Assembly: GCA_017992055.1 (NCBI GenBank)
Contig: JAGOPK010000002.1
Coordinates: forward strand, 372,001 to 436,000
Length of the DNA stretch: 64,000 bases
Source: Burkholderiaceae bacterium
GTDB lineage: Bacteria; Pseudomonadota; Gammaproteobacteria; Burkholderiales; Burkholderiaceae_C
Direction: 5' to 3'
The notes under the pieces are model-generated. The model did not search any database. It was given only the letters and a program-made list of their open reading frames with translations, and had not been told where the DNA came from. The position numbers and the translations under genes were made by a program. This document shows positions 40,970 to 51,814 of the stretch, piece by piece (position 1 is the stretch's first letter; the number at the start of each line of letters is the position of its first letter).

Positions 40970-43222
40970 ATGCCCAGTCACGCCCGCCACCTTGCCCTGA
41001 CCCCGCTCGCAGCCCTGCTGGCCGCGGCCTTTGCCGCGCCGGCCCTGGCCCAGACCAGCGAGGCCGGCAAGCTGCAGACCGTGACCGTCACCGCCGAGCG
41101 CCGGGTCGAAAACGCCCAGCAGGTGCCCAGCTCGATCAGCGTGCTCGGCACCGAGCTGCTGGACGCGCTCAACACCAGCGGCCAGGACGTGCGCATGCTG
41201 TCGGGCCGCGTGCCCAGCCTGAACGTCGAGTCCTCGTTCGGCCGCGCCTTCCCGCGCTTCTACCTGCGCGGCTACGGCAACACCGACTTCCGCCTCAATG
41301 CCTCGCAGCCGGTGTCCCTGGTGTACGACGACGTGGTGCAGGAGAACCCGATCCTGAAGGGCTTCCCGGCCTTCGACCTGGACCGCATCGAGGTGCTGCG
41401 TGGCCCGCAGGGCACGCTGTTCGGCCGCAATACGCCGGCCGGCGTGGTCAAGTTCGAGTCGGCCAAGCCCAACCTCAAGCGCATGGAAGGTTATGGCAGC
41501 CTGTCGCTGGGCAGCTTCCAGACCATCAATGCCGAGGGCGTGCTGAACCTGCCCACCGGCAACGGCCAGGCCCTGCGCATCAGCGCGCTGAGCCAGACCC
41601 GCGACGACTGGGTGCACAACACCCTGGCCAGCGGCCCGACCCAGGACTTCGAGGGCTACCGCGACAGCGCGCTGCGCCTGCAGTACCTGATCGAGCCCAA
41701 CAAGCAGCTCAGCGTGCTGGCCAATGTGCATGCGCGCGACTACAGCGGCTCGGCCCGCGTGTTCCGCGCCAACATCATCAAGACCGGCACCAACGACTTC
41801 GTCGCCGGCTTCGATCCGAAGAAGGTGTCCTTCGACGGCAAGAACGAATCCGAGGTGCAGAACGTCGGCGCCAACCTGCGCATCCGCTACGACCTGGGCG
41901 GCGGCCTGGCCCTGCACTCGATCAGCGGCTACGAGCAGGTCAAGACCTACAGCCGCGGCGACATCGACGGCGGCTTTGGCGCGGTGTTCATGCCGTCCAG
42001 CGGCCCGGGCCTGATCCCGTTCTCGTCCGAGACCGCCGACGGCATGCCCAAGCATTCGCAGCTGACCCAGGAACTGCGGCTGGAGTCCACCGGCAGCGGC
42101 CCGCTCAGCTGGCAGGCCGGCCTGTTCGCCTTCCGCGAGGACTACACGGTCGAGAGCTTCAGCTACGACTCGCTGAGCCCGGGCAACCCCGACAACGGCT
42201 ATCTGCGCGTGCGCCAGAAGAACGACGCCGTGGCCGCCTTCGGTGCCGTCAACTACACGGTCAGCCCGGCGCTGAAGCTGCGCGCCGGCCTGCGCTACAC
42301 CCGCGACGAGAAGAGCTTCGCGGTGCAGGACTACTGGAGCAATGTGTTCGGCACCCTGCCCTCGCTGGCGGCGCTGGCCGTGTCCAGCCCGCTGACGGCC
42401 AAGACCACCGACAACAAGCCCAGCTGGGACCTGAGCGGCAGCTATGCGCTGGACAGCAACACCAACCTGTATGCCCGCGTGGCCACCGGCTTCCGCGCCA
42501 GCAGCATCCAGGGCGCCAGCGCCTTCAACGGCCAGTCGGTGGCCGCGCCCGAGACCAATCTGTCCTATGAGGCCGGCATCAAGGCCGACCTGTTCGACCG
42601 CCGCGCGCGGCTGAACGTGGGCGTGTTCCGCTACGAGGTCAAGGACCTGCAGCTGACCGCGGTGGGCGGCGCCGGCAATGCCAACATCCTGCTCAATGCC
42701 AAGAAGGCCAGCGGCCAGGGCATCGAGGCCGACCTGCAGGCCTTTGTGACGCAGAACCTGCTGGCCACGGTGGGCTTCGGCTACAACGACACGCAGATCA
42801 AGGACCCCGGCCTGGCCGTGTCCACCTGCCTGCAGTGCACGGTGACCGATCCGCTGACCACCGGTGGCAAGGCCCTGATCAACGGCAACCCGCTGCCGCA
42901 GGCGCCCAAGACCACGCTGAACTTCACGCTCAAGTACAGCCAGCCGCTGGGCAATGGCGAGGTCTATGCCTACACCGACTGGGTCTACCGCAGCAAGATC
43001 AACTTCTTCCTGTACGAGTCGATCGAGTTCACCGGCAAGGCCCTGACCGAAGGCGGCCTGCGCGTGGGCTACAGCTGGGACAACGGCAAGTACGACGTGG
43101 CCGCCTATGGCCGCAACATCACCAACCAGAAGCGCATCGTCGGCGGCATCGACTTCAACAACCTGACCGGCTTCATCAACGAGCCGCGCACCTGGGGCGT
43201 GCAGTTCAAGGCGCTGTTCTGA
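40970..43222 (+). CDS. TonB-dependent outer-membrane receptor
   Basis: This 750-residue TonB-dependent receptor has a signal peptide at 1-27 (ending ALAQ), then a TonB-box-like LQTVTVTAERR. The plug domain (about 45-160) contains RFYLRGYGN and DRIEVLRGPQGTLFGRNTPAG, which is diagnostic. The remainder is beta-barrel and ends in a terminal Phe. It most resembles the FecA/FyuA-like group of iron and small-molecule receptors. The substrate is unknown, and no Fur box, cobalamin riboswitch or sigma/anti-sigma pair is nearby. A BMP-type binding protein gene begins 2 bases after its stop, which is an uncommon partner. Confidence 0.92.
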   Translation: MPSHARHLALTPLAALLAAAFAAPALAQTSEAGKLQTVTVTAERRVENAQQVPSSISVLGTELLDALNTSGQDVRMLSGRVPSLNVESSFGRAFPRFYLRGYGNTDFRLNASQPVSLVYDDVVQENPILKGFPAFDLDRIEVLRGPQGTLFGRNTPAGVVKFESAKPNLKRMEGYGSLSLGSFQTINAEGVLNLPTGNGQALRISALSQTRDDWVHNTLASGPTQDFEGYRDSALRLQYLIEPNKQLSVLANVHARDYSGSARVFRANIIKTGTNDFVAGFDPKKVSFDGKNESEVQNVGANLRIRYDLGGGLALHSISGYEQVKTYSRGDIDGGFGAVFMPSSGPGLIPFSSETADGMPKHSQLTQELRLESTGSGPLSWQAGLFAFREDYTVESFSYDSLSPGNPDNGYLRVRQKNDAVAAFGAVNYTVSPALKLRAGLRYTRDEKSFAVQDYWSNVFGTLPSLAALAVSSPLTAKTTDNKPSWDLSGSYALDSNTNLYARVATGFRASSIQGASAFNGQSVAAPETNLSYEAGIKADLFDRRARLNVGVFRYEVKDLQLTAVGGAGNANILLNAKKASGQGIEADLQAFVTQNLLATVGFGYNDTQIKDPGLAVSTCLQCTVTDPLTTGGKALINGNPLPQAPKTTLNFTLKYSQPLGNGEVYAYTDWVYRSKINFFLYESIEFTGKALTEGGLRVGYSWDNGKYDVAAYGRNITNQKRIVGGIDFNNLTGFINEPRTWGVQFKALF

Positions 43223-43224
43223 CG

Positions 43225-44193
<969 letters not shown>

Positions 44194-44307
44194 GCGCTGA
44201 GGCGAGGCGGGGGCGGGGTGCAGAGCGCCTCCTACAATCGGCGCCCTCCCCTCACCGTTGCCCGCGGACGCGGCCACGAACCGCCGTCCGCACCGCCTGC
44301 CGTTGCC

Positions 44308-47160
44308 ATGACCGAGCTTGCCAAGTCCTTCGAACCCGCCGCCATCGAAGCCCGCTGGGCACCGCTGTGGGAGGCCTCGGGCGTCTATGCGCCGACGCTG
44401 GACGCCGCCAGGCCCAGCTTCTGCATCCAGTTGCCGCCGCCCAATGTCACCGGCACGCTGCACATGGGCCATGCCTTCAACCAGACCATCATGGACTCGT
44501 TGACGCGCTACCACCGCATGCGCGGCCACAACACGCTGTGGGTACCGGGCACCGACCATGCCGGCATCGCCACGCAGATCGTCGTCGAGCGCCAGCTGCA
44601 GGAGCAGGGCCAGAGCCGCCACGACCTGGGCCGCGAAGCCTTCACCGCCAAGGTCTGGGAGTGGAAGGCCAAGAGCGGCGCCACCATCACCCAGCAGATG
44701 CGGCGCATGGGCGACAGTGTCAGCTGGGGCCATGAGTACTTCACGATGGACGACAAGCTGTCGGCCATCGTCACCGACACCTTCGTCAAGCTGTTCGACG
44801 AAGGCCTGATCTACCGCGGCAAGCGCCTGGTCAGCTGGGACCCGATCCTCAAGAGCGCGGTGTCCGACCTGGAGGTCGAGAGCGAAGAGGAAGACGGCTT
44901 CCTGTGGCACATCCGCTATCCGCTGGCCGATGGCTCGGGCGAGCTGGTGGTGGCCACCACGCGGCCGGAAACCATGCTCGGCGACACCGCGGTGATGGTG
45001 CATCCGGAGGACGAGCGCTATGCCGCCTTCATCGGCCGCCAGGTCAGGCTGCCGATCACCGGCCGACTGGTGCCGGTGATCGCCGACGACTACGTGGACA
45101 AGGCCTTCGGCACCGGTGTGGTCAAGGTCACTCCGGCTCACGACACCAATGACTACCAGGTCGGCCTGCGCCATGGCCTGGAGATGCTGACCATCTTCAC
45201 GTTGGACGCCAAGGTGGTGGACACGCTGGGCGAGATCCCGGCCGCCTACCGTGGCCTGGACCGCTTTGCCGCGCGCAAGGCCATCGTCGCCCAGCTCGAT
45301 GCCGAGGGACTGCTGGTCGAGACCAAGAAGCACAAGCTGCAGGTGCCGCGCTGCGCGCGCACCGGCCAGGTCATCGAGCCCATGCTCACCGACCAGTGGT
45401 TCGTGGCCATGAGCAAGGCCGGCGCCAACGGGAAAAGCATCGCCGAGGAAGCCGTCGAGGCCGTCAGCTCGGGCCAGGTGCGCTTCGTGCCCGAGCAATG
45501 GGTCAACACCTACAACCAGTGGATGAAGAACATCCAGGACTGGTGCATCAGCCGCCAGCTCTGGTGGGGCCACCAGATCCCGGCCTGGTACGGCAGCAAC
45601 GGCGAGCTGTTCGTGGCCCGCGACGAGGACCAGGCGCGTGCCAAGGCCCAGGCCGCCGGCTACACGGGCGCCCTGACCCGCGATCCGGACGTGCTGGACA
45701 CCTGGTACTCCAGCGCCCTGGTGCCGTTCAGCACGCTGGGCTGGCCCGAGCAGACGAAGGAGCTGGACCTGTTCCTGCCCAGCAGCGTGCTGGTCACCGG
45801 CCACGACATCATCTTCTTCTGGGTCGCCCGGATGATCATGATGACCAAGCACTTCACCGGCAAGGTGCCGTTCAAGGACGTCTACATCCACGGCCTGGTG
45901 CTCGATGCCCAGGGCAAGAAGATGAGCAAGTCCGAAGGCAATGTGCTCGATCCGGTGGACCTGATCGACGGCATCGCACTGGCGCCGCTGCTGGACAAGC
46001 GCACCACCGGTCTGCGCAAGCCCGAGACCGCGCCCAAGGTGCGCAAGGCCACCGAGAAGGAGTTTCCCGAGGGCATCCCGGCCTATGGCGCCGATGCGCT
46101 GCGCTTCACCTTCGCGGCCATGGCCACGCTGGGCCGCACGGTCAACTTCGACACCAAGCGCTGCGAGGGCTACCGCAACTTCTGCAACAAGCTCTGGAAC
46201 GCCACGCGCTTCGTGCTGATGAACTGCGAAGGCCAGGACTGCGGCCTGATGGAGCACAGCAAGGCCGACTGCGAGCCCGGCGGCAAGGCCCATGGCTACA
46301 TGCGCTTCTCGGCCGCCGACAGGTGGATCAGCAGCGAGCTGCAGCGCGTGGAGGCCGCGGTGGCCCAGGGCTTTGCCGACTACCGCCTGGACAATGTGGC
46401 CAACGCCATCTACCAGTTCGTCTGGGACGAGTACTGCGACTGGTATCTGGAGATCGCCAAGGTGCAGATCCAGACCGGCGGCGAGGCCCAGCAGCGCGCC
46501 ACGCGGCGCACGCTGATCCGCGTGCTGGAGACCGTGCTGCGCCTGCTGCACCCGGTGGCGCCCTTCATCACCGCCGAGCTGTGGGATGCGGTGGCCCCGG
46601 TGGCCGGCCGCAAGAGCGTGGACACGCTGGCCTCGGCCACCTATCCCCTGGCCCAGCCCGAGAAGATCGACGCCGCCAGCGACGCCTGGATGCAGCGGCT
46701 GAAGGCCCTGGTCGATGCCTGCCGCAGCCTGCGTGGCGAGATGGGCCTGTCGCCGGCCGAGCGCGTGCCGCTGCTGGTGGCCGTGGCCGCCGACGACCTG
46801 GGCTTTGCCGAGGCCGCCGCGCCGCTGCTCAAGGCCCTGGCCAAGCTGTCCGAGGTGCAGCTGTTCAGCGACGAGGCCGCCTTTGCCGCCGCCAGTGCCA
46901 TGGCGCCGGTGGCCGTGCAGGGCCGGCTGCGCCTGGCGCTGAAGGTCGAGATCGACATCGCCGCCGAGCGCGCCCGCCTGGCCAAGGAGATCGCCCGCCT
47001 GGCCGGCGAGATCAGCAAGGCGCAAGCCAAGCTGGGCAACGAGAGCTTCGTCGCCCGCGCGCCCGAGGCCGTGGTGGCCCAGGAGCGCGCCCGCCTGGCC
47101 GAGTTCGAAGCCACGCTGCTGCGCCTGACCGAGCAGGCGGCGCGGCTGCCGCAGGACTGA
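44308..47160 (+). CDS. valS: Valyl-tRNA synthetase
   Basis: This 950-residue class I synthetase attaches valine to tRNA-Val. The HIGH motif is HMGH at 52-55 and KMSKS is at 538-542. The editing domain (about 200-340) contains [13 protein letters not shown], and the C-terminal coiled coil is rich in Ala, Glu and Lys. A TACAAT -10 element is seen at 44233-44238 without a clear -35. The ATG at 44308 fits the family start; upstream frame extensions are unlikely. The stop is directly next to the stop of the convergent dehydrogenase-like gene. Confidence 0.97.
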   Translation: MTELAKSFEPAAIEARWAPLWEASGVYAPTLDAARPSFCIQLPPPNVTGTLHMGHAFNQTIMDSLTRYHRMRGHNTLWVPGTDHAGIATQIVVERQLQEQGQSRHDLGREAFTAKVWEWKAKSGATITQQMRRMGDSVSWGHEYFTMDDKLSAIVTDTFVKLFDEGLIYRGKRLVSWDPILKSAVSDLEVESEEEDGFLWHIRYPLADGSGELVVATTRPETMLGDTAVMVHPEDERYAAFIGRQVRLPITGRLVPVIADDYVDKAFGTGVVKVTPAHDTNDYQVGLRHGLEMLTIFTLDAKVVDTLGEIPAAYRGLDRFAARKAIVAQLDAEGLLVETKKHKLQVPRCARTGQVIEPMLTDQWFVAMSKAGANGKSIAEEAVEAVSSGQVRFVPEQWVNTYNQWMKNIQDWCISRQLWWGHQIPAWYGSNGELFVARDEDQARAKAQAAGYTGALTRDPDVLDTWYSSALVPFSTLGWPEQTKELDLFLPSSVLVTGHDIIFFWVARMIMMTKHFTGKVPFKDVYIHGLVLDAQGKKMSKSEGNVLDPVDLIDGIALAPLLDKRTTGLRKPETAPKVRKATEKEFPEGIPAYGADALRFTFAAMATLGRTVNFDTKRCEGYRNFCNKLWNATRFVLMNCEGQDCGLMEHSKADCEPGGKAHGYMRFSAADRWISSELQRVEAAVAQGFADYRLDNVANAIYQFVWDEYCDWYLEIAKVQIQTGGEAQQRATRRTLIRVLETVLRLLHPVAPFITAELWDAVAPVAGRKSVDTLASATYPLAQPEKIDAASDAWMQRLKALVDACRSLRGEMGLSPAERVPLLVAVAADDLGFAEAAAPLLKALAKLSEVQLFSDEAAFAAASAMAPVAVQGRLRLALKVEIDIAAERARLAKEIARLAGEISKAQAKLGNESFVARAPEAVVAQERARLAEFEATLLRLTEQAARLPQD

Positions 47161-48081
47161 TCAGTAGCCGATCGGCACCGGCGGCTGCGTCAGCAGCGCG
47201 TCGATGCGGCGCGCCACGTCCCAGGCCGCACGCACCCGCGATTCACGGGTGGTCGCGGCCACGCGTGGCGTGACCTGCAGCGTATCGATCTGGTGCAGCG
47301 GCCGGCCCGGCTCCAGCAGCTGCGGCTCCATGCTGTCGAACCAGGCCGCGGCCATGCGGCCGGTGCCCAGCACATCGGCCAGCGTGGCCTCGTCGAACAG
47401 GCTGGACGGCGCCAGGCTCACCAGCACCTGGTTGGGCCGGCAGAAGGCCAGGTAGCGCTCGCCCAGCAGCCGGTGATAGCGCGAGAAATAGCTCAGCATC
47501 ACGCACACCGCGTCGCTGGCCTCCATCAGCTCGCGCAGGCCCACCGGCTCCACGCCCCAGTTGCGCCACAGGCCGTCGCTGGCATGCAGGGCCGGGTCGT
47601 AGCCGATGACCCGCGAGCCAAAGGCATCCAGTAGCTCGGCCACGCGCTCGGCTGCCGGCGGCATGCCGATCAGGCCCACCGTGGCCCCGCCCAGCTCGCG
47701 CCCCACCAGCAGGCCCTCGGCATTGACCACCGGCACGCGGCGCAGCATCTGCAGCAGCGCGCCGATCATGAACTCGGCCTCGGCCTGGGCCGTGGCGTCG
47801 GCCGGCCGCACGATCTCGACGCCGGCCTTGGCGCAGGCCTCGGCATCGATGTTCTCGATGCCCGCCGACAGCCGGCCCACCGCCCTGAGCTGGGGCGCCA
47901 GGGCCAGCGCCTCGGCATCGACCGCCACCGTGGGCGGGATGATCAGCGCCCGCACATGGGCCAGCGCATGGCGCAGCGCCAGCGGGTCGCGCGCCAGGTC
48001 GGGCGCATAGCGCACCGGGTGGCGCGCCACCAGCCACTGCATGACCTCGGGGTCGATGGGTTCGACGACCAGGATCACCAT
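47161..48081 (-). CDS. D-2-hydroxyacid dehydrogenase-like protein, degenerate
   Basis: This 306-residue protein has the fold of D-isomer 2-hydroxyacid dehydrogenases. The catalytic residues are mostly lost. The Arg normally found in VNTxRG is Pro225 (LAPSSLFDE), and the His of TPH is Arg273 (VTPRVAATT). A Glu at 252 may be the third residue. The NAD-binding glycine motif is altered to GLIGMPPAA (136-144). It may be a non-enzymatic relative or an enzyme with changed chemistry. It ends exactly where valS ends and is divergent from galU. Confidence 0.78.
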   Translation of the reverse strand: MVILVVEPIDPEVMQWLVARHPVRYAPDLARDPLALRHALAHVRALIIPPTVAVDAEALALAPQLRAVGRLSAGIENIDAEACAKAGVEIVRPADATAQAEAEFMIGALLQMLRRVPVVNAEGLLVGRELGGATVGLIGMPPAAERVAELLDAFGSRVIGYDPALHASDGLWRNWGVEPVGLRELMEASDAVCVMLSYFSRYHRLLGERYLAFCRPNQVLVSLAPSSLFDEATLADVLGTGRMAAAWFDSMEPQLLEPGRPLHQIDTLQVTPRVAATTRESRVRAAWDVARRIDALLTQPPVPIGY

Positions 48082-48167
48082 GGACAGCCCGTGACATTTG
48101 GGGGGCAGACCGTCATGAAGGCCATGCCAGAATGATTCGAATCCCTCACGACTACTGCTTGCTTCTT

Positions 48168-49034
48168 ATGCTGGTCAAGAAAGCCATCTTCCCCGTCGCC
48201 GGCCTCGGCACCCGTTTCCTGCCGGCCACCAAGGCCCAACCCAAGGAGATGCTGCCGGTGGTCGACAAGCCGCTGATCCAGTATGCGGTGGAAGAGGCCT
48301 ATGCCGCGGGCGTGCGCGAGATGATCTTCGTCACCGGCCGGCACAAACGCCCGATCGAAGACCACTTTGACATGACCTTCGAGCTGGAGGTAGCCCTTGA
48401 ACAAGCGGGCAAGGCCGAGCTGCTGAAGGTGGTGCGCAGCGTCAAGCCGCACGACATGGAGTGCATCTACGTGCGCCAGGCCCAGGCCCTGGGCCTGGGA
48501 CACGCCGTGCTCTGCGGCCAGCGCCTGATCGGCAACGAGCCCTTCGCGGTGCTGCTGGCCGACGACCTGATGGTCGGCCAGCCGCCGGTGCTCAAGCAGA
48601 TGGTCGACCAGTTCAACGAGTGGCGCGCCTCCATCCTGGCGGTGCAGGACGTGCCGCCCGAGCACACCCGGCGTTACGGCATCGTCGACGGCACGCGCGT
48701 CAACGAGCGCCTGGTCGACGTCAACCGCATCGTCGAGAAGCCGGCGCCCGAGGCCGCGCCGTCCACGCTGGGCGTGGCCGGCCGCTACATCCTGACGCCC
48801 GGCGTGTTCCGCGAGATCGAGAACCAGCCGCGCGGCGTGGGTGGCGAGATCCAGCTCACCGACGGCATCGCCGCCCTGCTGCGCCGCGAGAAGGTCTTTG
48901 CCTACCGCTACGAGGGCCGGCGCTACGACTGCGGCAGCAAGGAAGGCTTCCTCGAGGCCAATGTCGAGCTGGCGCTCAGCCATCCCGAACTGGGCCCGGG
49001 CTTCCGCGACTACCTGAAGACACTGCAGCTCTGA
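48168..49034 (+). CDS. galU: UTP-glucose-1-phosphate uridylyltransferase
   Basis: This 288-residue nucleotidyltransferase makes UDP-glucose, needed for cell-surface polysaccharides. The family loop [20 protein letters not shown] is at 9-28. [21 protein letters not shown] and GGEIQLTD follow. The start [12 protein letters not shown] at 48168 is the normal N-terminus; the longer frame has no family match. The gene is divergent from the dehydrogenase-like gene, and a hairpin lies after its stop. Confidence 0.96.
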   Translation: MLVKKAIFPVAGLGTRFLPATKAQPKEMLPVVDKPLIQYAVEEAYAAGVREMIFVTGRHKRPIEDHFDMTFELEVALEQAGKAELLKVVRSVKPHDMECIYVRQAQALGLGHAVLCGQRLIGNEPFAVLLADDLMVGQPPVLKQMVDQFNEWRASILAVQDVPPEHTRRYGIVDGTRVNERLVDVNRIVEKPAPEAAPSTLGVAGRYILTPGVFREIENQPRGVGGEIQLTDGIAALLRREKVFAYRYEGRRYDCGSKEGFLEANVELALSHPELGPGFRDYLKTLQL

Positions 49035-49065
49035 CACGGGCACCGACACCGGCTCTGACATGCCA

Positions 49066-49088
49066 GGCCCGGGCCGCTGATCCGGGCC
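49066..49088. terminator. Hairpin between galU and the TusA-like gene
   Basis: GGCCCGG (49066-49072) pairs with CCGGGCC (49082-49088) around a 9-base loop in the 56-base gap between convergent genes. There is no T-run, so it is a weak terminator candidate for both. Confidence 0.35.
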
Positions 49089-49090
49089 GC

Positions 49091-49318
49091 TCAGCGTCGG
49101 CGCAGCAGGTGGACGAACTCGTCGCCGACGCTGCTCTGCTCGACCAGCTCGTTGCCGGTCTGGCGGCAGAAGGCCTGGAAGTCGCGCATCGAGCCCGGGT
49201 CGGTGGCCAGCACGCGCAGCACGTCGCCGCTCTGCAGCTCGGCCAGCGCCTTCTTCGCCTTCAGGATGGGCAGCGGGCAGTTCAGGCCGCGGGTGTCGAT
49301 TTCCTTCTGCACGTCCAT
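49091..49318 (-). CDS. TusA/SirA-like sulfurtransferase family protein
   Basis: This 75-residue TusA-fold protein has the sulfur-carrier cysteine Cys14 in GLNCPLPILKAKKAL, the CPxP motif of the family. TusA proteins relay sulfur for tRNA thiolation, and relatives serve molybdenum-cofactor and other sulfur pathways. The role here is not settled by context, though cysM is close by on the same strand. The Nudix gene is upstream, 71 bases away. Confidence 0.85.
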   Translation of the reverse strand: MDVQKEIDTRGLNCPLPILKAKKALAELQSGDVLRVLATDPGSMRDFQAFCRQTGNELVEQSSVGDEFVHLLRRR

Positions 49319-49389
49319 CGTCGGGCGCTCGCGGTTCGGTGGGGACGGCGGATTGTAAATTGGCCTGCGCCAGGCCAGCGCCGACGGGC

Positions 49390-49926
49390 TCAGCCGCGCC
49401 GCGGCAGGTCGATGAACTGCGGCTCGTGGCCGCGGCCGCGCAGCCAGTCGGCCAGCGCATAGCCGGTGCCGGCCGGCCAGCAGCGCAGCTCGTCGAGCTC
49501 GTACAGCTTGTACTCGGCCAGCTCGGGCGACAGCCGCACCTCGCCGCGTGCCAGCGCGTGGTAGGCGATGATGACCTGGTTCATGCGCTGGAAGTCGTAG
49601 ACGCCGACCAGGTCCAGCGACAGCACCTCCAGCGAGGTTTCTTCGGCCACCTCGCGGGCAATGCCCTCCTGCGGCGTCTCGCCGGCCTCCATGAAGCCGG
49701 TGATCAGCGCGAACATGCGCCCGCTCCAGGCGGCATTGCGCGCCAGCAGCACCTTGCCGCCCTGGTCGGCACATTCGATGATCGCCGCCAGCACCGGCGT
49801 CGGGTTGTTCCAGTGCGTCCACTGGCAGGCCGGGCAGCGCAGGCGCAGCTTGGGGCCGCCGTCTTCGAGCAGCTCGATCTCGGCCAGCTCGGTGGCGCAC
49901 TGGGGGCAGAAGCGATAGGCACTCAT
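49390..49926 (-). CDS. Nudix hydrolase with zinc ribbon (NudC-like)
   Basis: This 178-residue hydrolase has an N-terminal zinc ribbon with Cys7, Cys10, Cys31 and Cys34. A Nudix box follows: GFMEAGETPQEGIAREVAEE at 77-96. The zinc ribbon followed by a Nudix box is the layout of NudC, the NADH pyrophosphatase and RNA de-NADding enzyme, but the protein is shorter than E. coli NudC. The NAD-specific SQPWPFPxS segment is not evident; IAYHALARGEVRL lies where it should be. The function is therefore only assigned to the superfamily. cysM is upstream, with a 17-base gap. Confidence 0.82.
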   Translation of the reverse strand: MSAYRFCPQCATELAEIELLEDGGPKLRLRCPACQWTHWNNPTPVLAAIIECADQGGKVLLARNAAWSGRMFALITGFMEAGETPQEGIAREVAEETSLEVLSLDLVGVYDFQRMNQVIIAYHALARGEVRLSPELAEYKLYELDELRCWPAGTGYALADWLRGRGHEPQFIDLPRRG

Positions 49927-49943
49927 GCTCGTTGCTCTCCGCT

Positions 49944-50855
49944 TCAGGCCGGAAACACGCCGGTGGACAGGTAGCGCTCGCCGCGGTCGCAGACCACGAA
50001 CACGATGGTCGCGTCGCGCAGCGTCTGCGCCAGCTGCAGCGCCACCCAGCAGGCGCCGGCGGCCGAGATGCCGGCGAACAGGCCTTCTTCGCGCGCCAGG
50101 CGCCGCGCCATGCTTTCGGCATCGGCCTGGCTGACCAGCACCAGCTCGTCGACCACCGAGGCGTCATAGATCTTCGGCAGATAGGCCTCGGGCCACTTGC
50201 GGATGCCGGGGATGCGCGAGCCCTCGGCCGGCTGGGCACCGACGATGCGCACCGCCGGGTTCTGCGCCTTCAGGTAGCGGCCCACGCCGGTGATGGTGCC
50301 GGTGGTGCCCATGGCACTGACGAAGTGGGTGATGCGCCCGCCGGTCTGCTGCCACAGCTCGGGGCCGGTGGTCTCGACGTGCACGCGCGGGTTGTCATCG
50401 TTGGCAAACTGGTCCAGCACCCGGCCCTTGCCGTCCTTCTGCATCTGCTCGGCCAGGTCGCGCGCGTATTCCATGCCGCCCGAGCGCGGCGTCAGGATCA
50501 GCTCGGCGCCATAGGCACGCATGGTCTGGGCGCGCTCGATGGACAGGTCCTCCGGCATGATCAGCAGCATGCGGTAGCCGCGGATGGCCGCGGCCATGGC
50601 CAGCGCGATGCCGGTGTTGCCGCTGGTGGCCTCGATCAGCGTATCGCCGGGGCGGATGTCGCCACGCTCCTCGGCGCGGCGGATCATGCTCATCGCCGGC
50701 CGGTCCTTCACCGAGCCGGCCGGGTTGTTGCCCTCCAGCTTGCCGAGGATCACGTTGCCACGCTCGCTGCCGCTGGCCCCGGGCAGGCGCTGCAGCCGCA
50801 CCAGCGGGGTCTGGCCGATGACGTCTTCGATGGTGGGATAGCTGGGCGTCGACAC
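49944..50855 (-). CDS. cysM: Cysteine synthase B (O-acetylserine sulfhydrylase)
   Basis: This 303-residue PLP enzyme makes cysteine from O-acetylserine, and CysM forms can also use thiosulfate. The PLP lysine is Lys50 in NPAGSVKDRPA, the substrate loop is TSGNTGIALA, and the phosphate-binding loop GTTGTITG is present. The start MSTPSYPTIEDVIGQTPLVRL fits CysM. It is followed by the Nudix and TusA-like genes on the same strand. It is divergent from the tRNA-Leu gene. Confidence 0.95.
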   Translation of the reverse strand: MSTPSYPTIEDVIGQTPLVRLQRLPGASGSERGNVILGKLEGNNPAGSVKDRPAMSMIRRAEERGDIRPGDTLIEATSGNTGIALAMAAAIRGYRMLLIMPEDLSIERAQTMRAYGAELILTPRSGGMEYARDLAEQMQKDGKGRVLDQFANDDNPRVHVETTGPELWQQTGGRITHFVSAMGTTGTITGVGRYLKAQNPAVRIVGAQPAEGSRIPGIRKWPEAYLPKIYDASVVDELVLVSQADAESMARRLAREEGLFAGISAAGACWVALQLAQTLRDATIVFVVCDRGERYLSTGVFPA

Positions 50856-50991
50856 AATGTTCCTCCGGCCGGCGATTGTGTCAGCGCCGCAGGCCGCGCG
50901 CTGTCGCCTGCCACAAGCCCGGGCCGGGCCATGCGGATGCCATAATCCGCCGCCTCACGGTGCCCGCAGCCCATGGCCTGCGGCGCGCATC

Positions 50992-51076
50992 GCCCGCGTG
51001 ACGAAATCGGTAGACGTAGCGGATTCAAAATCCGCCGCCGCAAGGCGTGCCAGTTCGAGTCTGGCCGCGGGCACCA
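50992..51076 (+). tRNA. tRNA-Leu (CAA)
   Basis: This is an 85-base class II tRNA: acceptor arms GCCCGCG and CGCGGGC pair, followed by A and an encoded CCA. The anticodon loop TTCAAAA gives anticodon CAA (leucine). A variable arm (CGCCGCAAGGCG) is present, as expected for tRNA-Leu. A CATAAT -10-like element lies at 50941-50946. Confidence 0.95.
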
Positions 51077-51106
51077 TCCGCTGAACTCCCCCCGCCGCCC
51101 CCCAAG

Positions 51107-51724
51107 ATGCCGACCCTGCCGCCGGTGACCAAGGCCTTGATGCTGATCTGCACCGCGGTTTTCTGCGTGCAGTTGCTGCTGCCCATCCTGCCCACCGAAG
51201 CGCTGTTCGCCCTGTGGCCGCTGTCCTCGGGCCGCTTCTGGCCCTGGCAGGTGGTGAGCTACGGCTTCCTGCACGGCGACATGATGCATTTGTTCTTCAA
51301 CATGCTCGGCCTGTGGATGTTCGGCAGCGAGCTGGAGCGGCTGTGGGGCACCAAGCGCTACCTGCAGATGCTGGCCGCCAGCGTGGTGGCGGCGGCCGTG
51401 GTGCAGCTGCTGTTCAACCTGCTGACCGGCGGCCGGGCGCCGACGGTGGGCGCCTCGGGCGCGCTGTTCGGTCTGCTGCTCAGCTACGGCATGCTGTTTC
51501 CCAACCGCACCATCATGCCGCTGTTCCCGCCGATCCCGATGAAGGCACGCACCTTCGTGATGGTGTTCGGCGGCCTGGAGCTGCTGTTCGGCCTGTCGGG
51601 CCGCAGCGGCGTGGCGCACTTTGCCCACCTGGGCGGCATGCTGGGCGCCTGGCTGCTGCTGAGCTGGTGGCGCGGCCGCGGGCCATTCAGTGGCCTGGGC
51701 GGCGGCGGCCGCCGCCGTCACTGA
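51107..51724 (+). CDS. Rhomboid family intramembrane protease
   Basis: This 205-residue protein has six predicted helices. The catalytic Ser117 lies in VGASGALFG, and the catalytic His174 in AHFAHLGGM, the rhomboid dyad. An HGDMMHLFFNM segment (56-66) matches the family L1 region. The C-terminal end is Gly/Arg-rich. Rhomboids cleave membrane proteins; the substrate is unknown. The start ATG 51107 lies 31 bases after the tRNA-Leu gene, which may share its transcript. Confidence 0.9.
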   Translation: MPTLPPVTKALMLICTAVFCVQLLLPILPTEALFALWPLSSGRFWPWQVVSYGFLHGDMMHLFFNMLGLWMFGSELERLWGTKRYLQMLAASVVAAAVVQLLFNLLTGGRAPTVGASGALFGLLLSYGMLFPNRTIMPLFPPIPMKARTFVMVFGGLELLFGLSGRSGVAHFAHLGGMLGAWLLLSWWRGRGPFSGLGGGGRRRH

Positions 51725-51814
51725 TTTTTACCATCATGGAATGACCCCGGCCCGCACGGGTTGCCGGGAACAGTTCATGCTGCGCAGCATCGTCCCCACC
51801 ACGGGAGTGCTGCG

